Assembly: GCF_004124325.1 (NCBI RefSeq)
Contig: NZ_QBDT01000001.1
Coordinates: 248,001-312,000 of the forward strand
DNA length: 64,000 nucleotides
Direction: 5' to 3'
Source of the DNA: Streptomyces sp. L2
GTDB lineage: Bacteria; Actinomycetota; Actinomycetes; Streptomycetales; Streptomycetaceae
Position 1 is the stretch's first letter. Each line of letters begins with the position of its first letter. Shown here in pieces: positions 33,121-41,662 of the stretch. The notes beneath the pieces were generated by a model. The model ran no database searches, was not told where the DNA came from, and was given only the letters and a program-made list of their open reading frames with translations. The position numbers and the translations under genes were made by a program.

Positions 33121-34752
33121 ATGACGGACACCGAGGTACTGATCGCCGGGGCCGGCCCGGTCGGCCTGACCGCCGCCCTGGAACTCAGTCGCCGCCAGGT
33201 CCCCTGTCGCCTCGTCGACCGGCTCGACGGACGGCTGCCGTACGCGAAGGCCGTCGGGATCCAGCCGCGGACGCTGGAGATCTGGGACCGGATGGGGGTG
33301 GCCCGCGCGGCACTGGACGCGGCGGTGCCCATGCTCGGCCAGCTCACCTACGTCAACGGGGGCGAGCAGCCGCGGCTGGACCTGTCTCTGCCCGAGCAGG
33401 TGCCGTACGGCTTCGCGGCCCTGCCGCAGTACGACACCGAGCGCATCCTCGAAGAGGCCGCGGCCCGGCACGGCACGCGGATCGAGCGGAGCACGGAACT
33501 GGTGTCCTTCACGCAGGACGCCGACGGCGTCACCAGCACGCTGCGCACCCGGTCCGGCGAGGAGACCGAGGTCCGGTCACGCTTCCTGATCGGCTGCGAC
33601 GGCGCGCACAGCATCGTCCGCAAGACGCTCGGCCTGTCCTTCGAGGGAGGCGCACTGCCCGAGGAGTACATGCTCGCCGACGTGGAGGTGGACTGGGACC
33701 TTCCGGCGGGGTATTCCGTGCGGTCCATGCACCGCGCGGACGACGGCACGGTGAACGACATCCTGGTGTGCATCCCGCTGCCCGGCCGGTGCCGCTACCG
33801 CATGTCGATGATGGTCCCGCCGGAGCTGTCGCCGAGGGAGCAGCCGGGCGGTCCGGACGCGGTCGCGCACGGACTGGAGTCGGGCCGCGCCCCCGGCCTG
33901 GAGCACATCCAGGCGGTCATCGACCGGCTGTCGCCCCGGCCGACCACCGCCTCGGCGATGCGCTGGTCGTCGGTGTTCCGCATCAGCCACCGGCTCGTCG
34001 ACCGGTACGGCGACGGCCGGGTGTTCGTCGCCGGCGACGCCGCGCACATCCATCCGCCGACCGGCGCCCAGGGCATGAACACCGGTATCCAGGACGCCTG
34101 CAACCTGGCCTGGAAACTGGCTCTCGTGGCGAACGGCACCGCCCGCCCGACGCTGCCGGCCAGCTACGACGCCGAGCGCCGGCCGGTCGGCGAGGAAGTG
34201 GTGGGCCGCACCCTGCGGCACGCCGCGCACGGCGTGCAGGCCGATCCGGAGGACGCCGCGACCGTGATGATGCGCGAGGCGCAGCTGCTCATCGCCTACC
34301 CGGACAGCCCGCTGACCGAGCCGGACCCGTCGCCCGAGCCCGGGTCCGGCCCGGCCCCGGGCGACCGGGCCCCCGACTGCGGCGGCCTGATGGACGAGAT
34401 CGCGGCCTTCCCGCTGCGCCTCCACGACCTGCTGCGCGAGCGCGATCACGTCCTGCTGCTGTACGCCGACTCCTCCGACGGCGCTAAGGGGTTCCCCGAA
34501 CTCGCCGAGGGCGCCGAGGAGTCGGCGCACGGCCGGCTGCTGACGTACTGCGTGCTGCCCGAGCAGGTGGACGCCGGGCACGTGGTCACGCTGCCGGTGC
34601 TGCGGGACTGCCGGGGCGAGTTCCGCAGCCAGTACGCCAGTGACGGGCCGACGGCGTTCCTGGTGCGGCCGGACGGACACCTCTCCGCGCGGGTGAGCCC
34701 GGCCGACGCGGGGACGCTGGCCGCCGCCCTCCGGCGGGTCTTCGCGGCCTGA
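33121..34752 (+). CDS. FAD-dependent aromatic monooxygenase (PheA/PgaE-like class A)
   Basis: A 543-residue flavin monooxygenase. The N-terminal GAGPVGLTAALELSRR (dinucleotide loop), the middle FLIGCDGAHSIVRKTLG (DG motif) and GRVFVAGDAAHIHPPTGAQGMNTGIQDACNLAWKL (GD motif) are all present. A thioredoxin-like C-terminal domain (about 400-543) is typical of phenol- and polyketide-hydroxylating members. Relatives hydroxylate aromatic compounds, including rifampicin-type antibiotics, with NAD(P)H and O2. ATG at 33121 lies after GGGAGCAGC. It stands between the peptide exporter operon and a drug efflux pump, so a detoxification role is possible but unproven. Confidence 0.88.
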   Translation: MTDTEVLIAGAGPVGLTAALELSRRQVPCRLVDRLDGRLPYAKAVGIQPRTLEIWDRMGVARAALDAAVPMLGQLTYVNGGEQPRLDLSLPEQVPYGFAALPQYDTERILEEAAARHGTRIERSTELVSFTQDADGVTSTLRTRSGEETEVRSRFLIGCDGAHSIVRKTLGLSFEGGALPEEYMLADVEVDWDLPAGYSVRSMHRADDGTVNDILVCIPLPGRCRYRMSMMVPPELSPREQPGGPDAVAHGLESGRAPGLEHIQAVIDRLSPRPTTASAMRWSSVFRISHRLVDRYGDGRVFVAGDAAHIHPPTGAQGMNTGIQDACNLAWKLALVANGTARPTLPASYDAERRPVGEEVVGRTLRHAAHGVQADPEDAATVMMREAQLLIAYPDSPLTEPDPSPEPGSGPAPGDRAPDCGGLMDEIAAFPLRLHDLLRERDHVLLLYADSSDGAKGFPELAEGAEESAHGRLLTYCVLPEQVDAGHVVTLPVLRDCRGEFRSQYASDGPTAFLVRPDGHLSARVSPADAGTLAAALRRVFAA

Positions 34753-34804
34753 CCGCACGGACCGCACGTCGCCGCCTGCCCCCTGCCTCTCCGGGCCCGG
34801 CAAA

Positions 34805-34863
34805 CGAAACGTTGCCGTTTCGCTGAAAGTGTTCTAGCCTCGTCGTGTACGAAACCGTTTCGT
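34805..34863 (+). promoter_or_regulatory. Promoter with two TetR-type operators before the MFS gene
   Basis: TTGCCG (34812-34817) and TAGCCT (34835-34840), 17 bp apart, form a plausible promoter. ACGAAAC-C-GTTTCGT (34849-34863) is a perfect palindrome just downstream. CGAAAC-N6-GTTTCG (34805-34822) overlaps the -35 box. This arrangement fits repression by a TetR-like protein, but no tetR gene lies nearby. Confidence 0.6.
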
Positions 34864-34924
34864 TTATTTCCGCGGGACGGTTTCCCGAACGGCTTCCCGA
34901 ACGACTTCCCTGGAGTGGTTCTCC

Positions 34925-36436
34925 ATGTCCCAGAAGACCCTGACCGGAGGCTCCCGCACGGGAGCCCCCGTGGAGGCGGCGGCCCCCGGCCACGCCTCCG
35001 CCCGGCGGTGGTGGATCCTCGCGGTCATCGCCGTAGCGCAGCTGATGGTCGTGCTCGACGCCACCATCGTGAACATCGCCCTGCCGTCCGCCCAGGCCGA
35101 CCTCGGCTTCTCCGACGGCAACCGGCAATGGATCGTGACGGCGTACGCGCTCGCGTTCGCCTCCCTGCTGCTGCTCGGCGGCCGCATAGCGGACCTTTTC
35201 GGACGCAAGCCCGCCTTCCTCATCGGCGTCGTCGGTTTCGCCGGGGCCTCCGCGCTCGGCGGCGCCGCGAACGGCTTCACCATGCTGGTCGTCGCCCGCG
35301 CCCTGCAGGGCGTCTTCGGCGCCCTTCTCGCACCGGCCGCGCTGTCGCTGCTCAACACCACGTTCACCGACGCCCGGGAACGGGCCCGCGCGTTCAGCGT
35401 CTACGGCGCCATCGCGGGCGCGGGCGGTGCCGTCGGACTGCTGCTCGGCGGCGTGCTGACCGACGCGTTCGACTGGCGATGGACGCTGTACGTCAACGTG
35501 GCCATCGCGGTCGTCGCCTTCGCCGGCGGCTGGCTCCTGCTGGGCAGCCACCGGGACGCGGCCGGCGCCAAGCTGGACGTGCCCGGCACGGCCTTGGTGG
35601 CCGGCGGTCTGTTCGCCCTGGTGTACGGCTTCTCCAACGCCGAGACCCACGACTGGGGCTCCCCGCTGACCTGGGGCTTCCTGCTCGCGGGCGGCCTGCT
35701 GCTGACCGCGTTCGCCTGGTGGCAGACCCGGGCCGCGCACCCGCTGCTGCCGCTCAGGATCCTGCTGGACCGCGACCGGGCCGCCGCCTTCCTCGCGGTG
35801 CTGATCAGCGGCGCGGGCATGTTCGGCGTGTTCCTCTTCCTGACCTACTACCTCCAGCTCAATCTTGGCTTCAGCCCCACGAAGACGGGGGTGGCGTTCC
35901 TGCCCATGGTCGGCGCCCTGATGGTGGCCGCACAGCTCGGCACCACCGTCCTGCTGCCCCGGATCGGCCCGAAGGCGGTCATCCCGCTGGGCTTCGCGAT
36001 CGCCACGGCCGGCATGGCCTGGCTGACCGGGATCGGCCTCGGCTCGCACTACGCCAGTGCGGTGCTGCCCCAGGTGATCGTGATCGGCGCGGGCCTCGGC
36101 CTGGTCATGCCGCCCGCGATGCAGCTGGCCACCGGCGGGGTCGCGGCGGAGGACGCCGGCGTCGCCTCGGCCACGGTCAACGCGATGCAGCAGGTGGGCG
36201 GTTCGATCGGCACGGCCCTGCTGAACACCCTCGCCGCGAGCGCCGCCACCGCCTACCTGTCGGGACACGACGCCGGCAGCAAGCTGGTCCGGGCGCAGGC
36301 CACGATCGAGAGCTACACCACCGCCTTCTGGTGGTCGGCGGGCTTCTTCGCCGCGGGCACGGTGATCGCGTTCCTGCTCCACCGCCGCGGGGTGCCGCGC
36401 CAGGACGCGGGCGCCGCAGCGGTCGCCCACATGTGA
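34925..36436 (+). CDS. MFS efflux transporter, DHA2 (EmrB/QacA) family
   Basis: A 503-residue protein with fourteen predicted helices. VVLDATIVNIALPSAQADLGF in helix 1, GGRIADLFGRKPAF (motif A) and YGAIAGAGGAVGLLLGGVLTD (antiporter motif C) identify the drug-proton antiporter group. It probably exports a toxic or antibiotic compound. ATG at 34925 starts MSQKTLTGGS. The promoter upstream carries two GAAAC/GTTTC palindromes that suggest inducible control. A strong terminator follows. Confidence 0.92.
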   Translation: MSQKTLTGGSRTGAPVEAAAPGHASARRWWILAVIAVAQLMVVLDATIVNIALPSAQADLGFSDGNRQWIVTAYALAFASLLLLGGRIADLFGRKPAFLIGVVGFAGASALGGAANGFTMLVVARALQGVFGALLAPAALSLLNTTFTDARERARAFSVYGAIAGAGGAVGLLLGGVLTDAFDWRWTLYVNVAIAVVAFAGGWLLLGSHRDAAGAKLDVPGTALVAGGLFALVYGFSNAETHDWGSPLTWGFLLAGGLLLTAFAWWQTRAAHPLLPLRILLDRDRAAAFLAVLISGAGMFGVFLFLTYYLQLNLGFSPTKTGVAFLPMVGALMVAAQLGTTVLLPRIGPKAVIPLGFAIATAGMAWLTGIGLGSHYASAVLPQVIVIGAGLGLVMPPAMQLATGGVAAEDAGVASATVNAMQQVGGSIGTALLNTLAASAATAYLSGHDAGSKLVRAQATIESYTTAFWWSAGFFAAGTVIAFLLHRRGVPRQDAGAAAVAHM

Positions 36437-36454
36437 CAGCCCGCTCCGCCGGCC

Positions 36455-36496
36455 GCCGAGGGGCCGCCGTCCGCAGGGAGACGGCGGCCCCTCGGC
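36455..36496. terminator. Strong terminator after the MFS gene
   Basis: A perfect 17-bp stem (36455-36471 and 36480-36496) with an eight-base loop starts 18 bp after the MFS stop codon. It separates this gene from the operon starting at 36549. Confidence 0.85.
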
Positions 36497-36548
36497 CACG
36501 TCCGGAACCGAGGACGGTGTCCTCGGGGCTCGCGGGTACCCGGCCGCC

Positions 36549-37556
36549 ATGAACCACCACGAACCCCGCCTGCCCGGCACGCGGGGACCGCTCTCCGCCG
36601 CGGTCACCGCCCACCTGACCGGCACCGGCCCGCTGCCCCTCCCCTCCGGCGCGGAAACGGCCGACCCCTATGGCGACGACCTCCAGCTCGCCCTGTACGT
36701 GTGCTACGAACTGCACTACCGGGGCTTCGCGGGCGTCGACCCGGGCCACGAGTGGGACCCGGAGCTGCTGCGCGTGCGGGCCGCGCTGGAGCGGCGGTTC
36801 CTGTCCGCGCTGCGCGCCGACACCCCCGGGCACGACAGCCTCGACGAGGCCCTCGGTGCCCTCCTGGTCGAGCCGGTCGAAGGCACCGGCGTCACCCACC
36901 ACCTGCGCGACGAGGGCGAGTTGTGGCAGCTGCGCGAGTACGCCGCCCTGCGCTCCCTGTACCACCTGAAGGAGGCCGACCCGCACGCGTGGGTGCTGCC
37001 CCGGCTGTGGGGACGGGCCAAGGCGGCGATGGCGGCCGTGGAGTTCGACGAGTTCGGCGGCGGCCGGGCGGAGCGGGTCCACGCCCGCCTCTTCGCCGAT
37101 CTGATGACGGACCTGGGCCTGGACACGGCGTACGGCCGCTACCTGGACGCGGGCCGGGCCGAGATGCTCGCCGTCGTCAACCTGATGTCGCTGTTCGGGC
37201 TGCACCGGGACCTGCGCGGCGCCCTGGTCGGCCACTTCGCCGACGTCGAGATCACCTCCTCCCCCGGCTCGCGCCGGCTCGCCGAGGCCATGCGCCGCAC
37301 GGGCGCCGGGCCGGCCGCCGAGTTCTTCTACGACGAGCACGTCGAGGCCGACGCGGTGCACGAGCAGGTCGTACGCCACGACGTGATCGGCGGCCTGCTG
37401 GACGAGGAACCGGAGCTGTCGGCCGACATCGCCTTCGGGATCGACGCGACGGAGTACCTGGAGGACCGGCTGGCCCGGCGGCTGCTCACCGACTGGCGCG
37501 CGGGCCGCTCCGCACTACGGGTTCCGCTTGATCCGGTTATGTCTCATACATCCTGA
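36549..37556 (+). CDS. Iron-containing redox enzyme family protein (heme-oxygenase-like fold)
   Basis: A 335-residue protein of the HDO-like (heme-oxygenase-like diiron oxidase) superfamily. Candidate metal ligands lie in YELHYRG (near residue 58), the Glu/His pair in DEFGGGRAERVHARLF (near 165-180) and YDEHVEADAVHEQ near 265. The region between is all-helical, as the fold requires. Members with known activity oxidatively cleave or desaturate small organic acids with O2. The gene is followed by a HemK-like methyltransferase and a CDGSH protein, an arrangement I recall from other Streptomyces. The substrate is unknown. Confidence 0.82.
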   Translation: MNHHEPRLPGTRGPLSAAVTAHLTGTGPLPLPSGAETADPYGDDLQLALYVCYELHYRGFAGVDPGHEWDPELLRVRAALERRFLSALRADTPGHDSLDEALGALLVEPVEGTGVTHHLRDEGELWQLREYAALRSLYHLKEADPHAWVLPRLWGRAKAAMAAVEFDEFGGGRAERVHARLFADLMTDLGLDTAYGRYLDAGRAEMLAVVNLMSLFGLHRDLRGALVGHFADVEITSSPGSRRLAEAMRRTGAGPAAEFFYDEHVEADAVHEQVVRHDVIGGLLDEEPELSADIAFGIDATEYLEDRLARRLLTDWRAGRSALRVPLDPVMSHTS

Positions 37557-37577
37557 TCGCTCGGGTACTCGTACGAA

Positions 37578-38231
37578 ATGATCGCTCTGGTGCTTCCCGG
37601 GGTGTACGCCCCGCAGGACGACACCGCACTCCTCACCGAGGCCCTCCACGCGGAGGCGCCGCGACCCGGTGCGCGGGTGCTGGACGTGGGCACCGGCAGC
37701 GGTGCCCTGGCGCTGGCGGCCGCCCGGCGCGGTGCCGAGGTGACCGCGGTGGACGTGTCGTGGACGGCGGTGTGGACGGCCCGGCTGAACGCCTGGCTGA
37801 CCCGGCAGCCGGTCCGGATCCGCCGCGGCAACCTCTTCCACCCGGTGCGGGGACGGACGTACGACCTCATCCTCGCCAATCCGCCCTACGTGCCGGAGCC
37901 CGGCACCGTACGCGCGCCGCGCGGCCGGGCGCGGGCCTGGGACGCGGGCCCCGACGGGCGGCTGCTGCTGGACCGGATCTGCCGGGACGCGCCCGGTCTG
38001 CTGAAGGCCGGCGGTGTGCTGCTGATCGTGCACTCGTCGCTGAGCGGCACCGAGCGGACCGTGCACGCGCTGCGGGCGGCGGGCCTGCGGGCCTCGGTGG
38101 TCCGGCGGCGCCGCATCGCGTTCGGGCCGGTCCTGCGGTCCCGGGCGGGCCGGCTGCGCCGCAGCGGTCTGCTGCCGGCGGCCGACGAGACGGAGGAGCT
38201 GGTGGTCATCCGTGCCGAACGACCCTGCTGA
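37578..38231 (+). CDS. HemK/MTQ2-type SAM-dependent methyltransferase
   Basis: A 217-residue class I methyltransferase. The SAM site reads VLDVGTGSGALALAAARRG (near 36-54), the acidic residue ending the next strand is in VTAVDVSWTA, and the substrate motif NPPYVP (near 97) is diagnostic of enzymes methylating glutamine or adenine amides and amines. The short N-terminus matches MTQ2-like and not the longer PrmC. It lies 21 bp after the HDO-like gene and overlaps the CDGSH gene by 20 bp, so translation of the three is probably coupled. The protein substrate is unknown. Confidence 0.87.
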   Translation: MIALVLPGVYAPQDDTALLTEALHAEAPRPGARVLDVGTGSGALALAAARRGAEVTAVDVSWTAVWTARLNAWLTRQPVRIRRGNLFHPVRGRTYDLILANPPYVPEPGTVRAPRGRARAWDAGPDGRLLLDRICRDAPGLLKAGGVLLIVHSSLSGTERTVHALRAAGLRASVVRRRRIAFGPVLRSRAGRLRRSGLLPAADETEELVVIRAERPC

Positions 38232-38409
38232 GCGACCGCGCCGGATCACCGCGCGGCGGCGCGGCCCGCTGCTGGTGGAGGGCCCGGTGGAGGTGGAGCT
38301 GGAGGACGGCACCGTCGTCTCCTCCGACCGCTTCCGGGTGGCCCTGTGCACCTGCCGGCGCAGCCGCCGCTACCCCTGGTGCGACACCAGTCACCGGCGC
38401 CGGACATGA
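38212..38409 (+). CDS. CDGSH-type iron-sulfur protein
   Basis: A 65-residue protein with a complete 2Fe-2S CDGSH motif near the end: C46-T-C48-R-R-S-R-R-Y-P-W-C57-D-T-S-H61. Three cysteines and one histidine bind the cluster; the usual Gly is Thr, a common actinobacterial variant. A short beta region precedes it. These proteins bind redox-active clusters and may transfer electrons or clusters. GTG at 38212 lies inside the end of the methyltransferase gene, giving a 20-bp overlap. Context suggests service to the upstream HDO-like oxidase. Confidence 0.85.
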   Translation: MPNDPAERPRRITARRRGPLLVEGPVEVELEDGTVVSSDRFRVALCTCRRSRRYPWCDTSHRRRT

Positions 38410-38414
38410 AAGGG

Positions 38415-38443
38415 GCCTGCCCGGCCATCGCGGCCGGACAGGC
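38415..38443. terminator. Terminator hairpin after the CDGSH gene
   Basis: The stem GCCTGCCCGGCC/GGCCGGACAGGC (one mismatch) with a five-base loop starts 6 bp after the CDGSH stop codon and ends the three-gene operon. Confidence 0.7.
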
Positions 38444-38639
38444 GCCGACGTGCTGCCACCGCTCCCCGGGTGGACCCCCACAGTCCACCGCGGGGAGGGG
38501 CGGCGTGCCCGGTGACCGGAGGGCGGCCCCACTCCGCCCAGTCGGTCCCGGTGCGAGATCGCAGGTCCCCCGCCCGAAGAGCCGCACTCCCCAGTTGCAG
38601 GCCTGATCCGGTGATACGGGGTACCGGCGATCCCGGTCT

Positions 38640-39071
38640 CTAGAACGCGAAGAGGCTGCCGATGGCATCCCTCGCGCAGGCGTTGCCGAACGTGCGCTCG
38701 TAGGAGACGCGCTTGCCCTGCCACACGCCCTCGACCGTGACGACGACCGGGTCCCACAGCTTGGTGCACATCACGCCGTCCTGGGCCTTCAGCGCGTCGA
38801 GGTCGCCGCCGACACCGCGCAGTTCGGCGCAGGCCTGAACCGCGGCCGGATGCGTTCCGGAGGCCGTCGGGGCGCACGTCAGGGTGACGGCGCGCTCCGG
38901 GGTGGCGGTGGCCGCCTGGTCGCCGTGGCCGGTGGTGAGCACCAGCGCCGAGGGGGCGTAGAGCGACGCCGGCGCGGCGTGCGGCGCGGCGACGGCGGCC
39001 CCGGTCAGGGGTCCGCAGACGGCGGCGGCCGAGAGGCCGAGGGTCGCTGCCCAGCGCGCGGTGGTCCGCAT
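38640..39071 (-). CDS. Subtilisin inhibitor-like (SSI family) secreted protease inhibitor, P1 Lys
   Basis: A 143-residue secreted protein. [30 protein letters not shown] is a signal peptide ending near residue 29. The SSI fold is marked by [21 protein letters not shown] (first disulphide), the reactive-site loop [15 protein letters not shown] and [10 protein letters not shown] (second disulphide). In SSI the P1 position is Met; here it is Lys, which predicts inhibition of trypsin-like proteases. ATG at 39071 has GGAAGG nine bases upstream; the ATG at 39080 would be too close to it. Such inhibitors restrain extracellular proteases during development. Confidence 0.92.
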   Translation of the reverse strand: MRTTARWAATLGLSAAAVCGPLTGAAVAAPHAAPASLYAPSALVLTTGHGDQAATATPERAVTLTCAPTASGTHPAAVQACAELRGVGGDLDALKAQDGVMCTKLWDPVVVTVEGVWQGKRVSYERTFGNACARDAIGSLFAF

Positions 39072-39518
39072 TGTGTGCATCCTTCCGCTTGAAACTTCGA
39101 GGGTGCCGCCCGGACCGGTCGGGTGCCGGAGCGGCGAGCGCCACTCTGCCGAGTCCGCCGGGGAAACACACATCGACCCCATGGCTTTCAGTAACCTTGC
39201 GTATTGAATCAGTGGCGTGAAGTTACGGAAACTGAGCGTGTAACCCCCATAACTGAGCGGTTCTTGATCGCGAGAAACGGCCAGATGGCCGAAAGCCACC
39301 GCTTTCTCAATCGGCCGGAAACATTCCGTCCCGACCTTTCACCAACCCCTCACCAAACCCTTGCGGTCAGGAGGCGTACATCCCGTCGTCACCGCCGCGA
39401 CGGGAGAAACGGGTCCGGCGGGTGCGGGACCCCCGGCGGAATCCGTGGCTACCGGCCAGTATCGTCGGGCTGCACGTGCCGGCGGCGCGTACTCGGCGAG
39501 GAGAGGCGGGACGGACGG
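39072..39518. other. Divergent intergenic region, promoters not resolved
   Basis: This 447-bp gap holds the SSI promoter (leftward) and the oxidase promoter (rightward). The stretch 39185-39260 is richer in A/T than its surroundings and contains two AACTGAGCG copies about 28 bp apart. Nothing else is recognised, and the open frame crossing it is the upstream extension of the oxidase frame. Confidence 0.45.
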
Positions 39519-40688
39519 ATGGCGAAGCACTGGGCCGACTTCCAGTACGAGATCTATCTGAACGGGATGACGGGCGCCGTACCCCGGCTGCCGACCGATC
39601 TGACCCGGCTGGAGGAGCTGGCCGAACACCGGCTCGGACCAGGCCCGGTGGGGTACGTGGCGGGCTGCGCGGGCGACGGCAGCACCGCGCGCGCCAACCG
39701 GGAGGCCCTCGCCAGGCGCCGCATCGTGCCCCGCATGCTCCGGGACGTGCACGAGCGCGACCTGTCGGTCGAGGTGCTGGGCCGTGCCCTGCCGGCGCCG
39801 CTGGCCCTGGCCCCCGTCGGGGTGCTCTCGATCATGCATCCGGACGCCGAGTGCGCCGCCGCCCGGGCCGCCGCCGCGCAGGGCGTGCCGTACATCCTGT
39901 CCTCGGCGTCCAGCACCCCGCTGGAGGAGGTCGCCGAGGCCATGGGCGACGGCGAGCGCTGGTTCCAGCTGTACTGGGGCAAGGACCGCGAGGTGACGCG
40001 CAGCTTCCTCGGGCGGGCACGGGCGGCCGGGTACTCGGTGCTGGTCGTCACGCTGGACACCCCGCTGCTGTCCTGGCGGCCCCGCGACCTGGACCAGGCG
40101 TACCTGCCGTTCCTGCACGGGGTGGGCACCGCCAACTACTTCAGCGACCCGGCGTTCCGGGCCGGGCTCGCCAAGCCCGTCCACGAGGACCCGAACGCGG
40201 CGGTGCTGCACTTCCTGGGCCTGTTCGGGGACGCGAGCCACACCTGGCCGGACCTGGCGTTCCTGCGGGAGCACTGGGACGGGCCGATCGTCCTCAAGGG
40301 CGTCCTGCACCCGGACGACGCCCGGCTCGCCGCCGACGCCGGGATGGACGGCGTGGTGGTGTCCAACCACGGCGGCCGGCAGGTCGCCGGTTCCGTCGCC
40401 GCGGCCGACGCGCTGCCGGGGATCGCGGACGCCGTCGGCGACCGGCTCGCCGTGCTGTTCGACAGCGGGGTGCGCACCGGCGATGACGTCTTCAAGGCCC
40501 TCGCCCTGGGCGCGCGGGCGGTGCTGCTGGGCCGGCCCTACGCCTACGGGCTCGGTCTGGACGGGCAGGCGGGCGTGGAGCACGTCGTGCGCTGCCTGCT
40601 GGCCGAACTGGATCTCACCCTGGCCCTGTCCGGCCATTCCTCCCCCGCCGGCGTCGGGCGGGCCGACCTCGCCGAGGAGTCCGCGTGA
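39519..40688 (+). CDS. FMN-dependent alpha-hydroxy acid oxidase (lactate 2-monooxygenase-like)
   Basis: A 389-residue TIM-barrel flavoprotein. The FMN-binding ALAPVGVLS, SSASSTPLEEVA, WFQLYWGKD and LKGVLHPDDA segments and the catalytic VSNHGGRQ motif are all present. Together with YVAGCAGDGSTARAN near the start, this resembles lactate 2-monooxygenases more than glycolate oxidase. These enzymes oxidise L-2-hydroxyacids with O2. ATG at 39519 has GAGGAGAGG upstream. It overlaps the next gene by GTGA, so a hydroxyacid or ketoacid is probably shared with the dehydrogenase. Confidence 0.88.
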   Translation: MAKHWADFQYEIYLNGMTGAVPRLPTDLTRLEELAEHRLGPGPVGYVAGCAGDGSTARANREALARRRIVPRMLRDVHERDLSVEVLGRALPAPLALAPVGVLSIMHPDAECAAARAAAAQGVPYILSSASSTPLEEVAEAMGDGERWFQLYWGKDREVTRSFLGRARAAGYSVLVVTLDTPLLSWRPRDLDQAYLPFLHGVGTANYFSDPAFRAGLAKPVHEDPNAAVLHFLGLFGDASHTWPDLAFLREHWDGPIVLKGVLHPDDARLAADAGMDGVVVSNHGGRQVAGSVAAADALPGIADAVGDRLAVLFDSGVRTGDDVFKALALGARAVLLGRPYAYGLGLDGQAGVEHVVRCLLAELDLTLALSGHSSPAGVGRADLAEESA

Positions 40689-41662
40689 GCGCCCCGAAGA
40701 ACGTCCTCGCCGTGGTACCGCCGCACGTCGGCGGTCGCGCCACGGGCGCCGCACTGGCCGGGCTGTTCCCCGCCGACGCCCCTGTCACCGTCGTCGAGTC
40801 CGCCGGCGAGGACCCGGACGCGCTGCGCGCCGCCCGGGTGATCCTCACCGCGCTCGCCCCGGTCAGCGCCGAACACCTCGCGCAGGCACCCGGGTTGGAG
40901 CTGGTGCAGTGCGCCAGCCACGGCTTCGACTACGTCGACACGGACGCGGCCCGCGCCCGGGGGATCCCGGTGTGCACGATCGGCTCCAGTGGCGCCGAGG
41001 CCCAGAACGTGGCCGAGCAGACCTTCGCGCTCATGCTGGCCCTCGCCAAGCAGGTGCTGCCCGCCCATCAGGCGCTGGCCGCGGGCGAGTGGGCGCTGCC
41101 CCGGCTCCAGCCGAGCCTGACCGAACTGTCCGGCAAGACGCTCGGCATCGTGGGGCTCGGCCAGATCGGCCGCCAAGTGGCCTGGCGGGCCGCCGCGTTC
41201 GACATGACGATCCTCTACACGGGGCGCCACCGGCTGCCCGAGGAGACCGAACAGGCGCTGGGCGGAGCCCGGTTCGTGCCGCTGGAGGACCTGCTCGCCT
41301 CCTCGGACTACGTCACCCTGCACGCGCCGCTCACCGAGGACACCCGGCACCTGCTGGACGCCGGGCGGCTGGCGCTGCTCCGGCCGACGGCGTTCGTCGT
41401 CAACACGGCCCGGGGCGCCCTGATCGACCAGGACGCCCTCGCGGACGCGCTGGAGAAGGGCGCCCTGGCCGGAGCGGGCCTCGACGTCTTCGACCCGGAG
41501 CCGCCCGCGCCGGACAGCAGGCTGCTGCGGGCCCCGAACGTGGTCCTCTTCCCCCATGTCGGGGGCGTCACCCGGGAGACGGTGATCCGCATCGCGCTGG
41601 CCGCGGTCCAGAACGTCCTCGGCTTCCTGGCCGGCACCGCACCGCAGGACGTGGTCGACTAG
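40685..41662 (+). CDS. D-isomer-specific 2-hydroxyacid dehydrogenase
   Basis: A 325-residue NAD(P)-dependent enzyme. GIVGLGQIGRQVAWRAAAF is the nucleotide loop, NTARGALIDQDAL carries the catalytic Arg, DVFDPEPP precedes the Glu region and PHVGG has the catalytic His. Members interconvert 2-ketoacids and D-2-hydroxyacids. The GTG start overlaps the oxidase gene by 4 bp. Paired with an L-specific oxidase, it could complete a racemising or ketoacid cycle, but the substrate is not known. Its TAG stop is the left CTAG of the inserted repeat element. Confidence 0.9.
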   Translation: MSAPKNVLAVVPPHVGGRATGAALAGLFPADAPVTVVESAGEDPDALRAARVILTALAPVSAEHLAQAPGLELVQCASHGFDYVDTDAARARGIPVCTIGSSGAEAQNVAEQTFALMLALAKQVLPAHQALAAGEWALPRLQPSLTELSGKTLGIVGLGQIGRQVAWRAAAFDMTILYTGRHRLPEETEQALGGARFVPLEDLLASSDYVTLHAPLTEDTRHLLDAGRLALLRPTAFVVNTARGALIDQDALADALEKGALAGAGLDVFDPEPPAPDSRLLRAPNVVLFPHVGGVTRETVIRIALAAVQNVLGFLAGTAPQDVVD

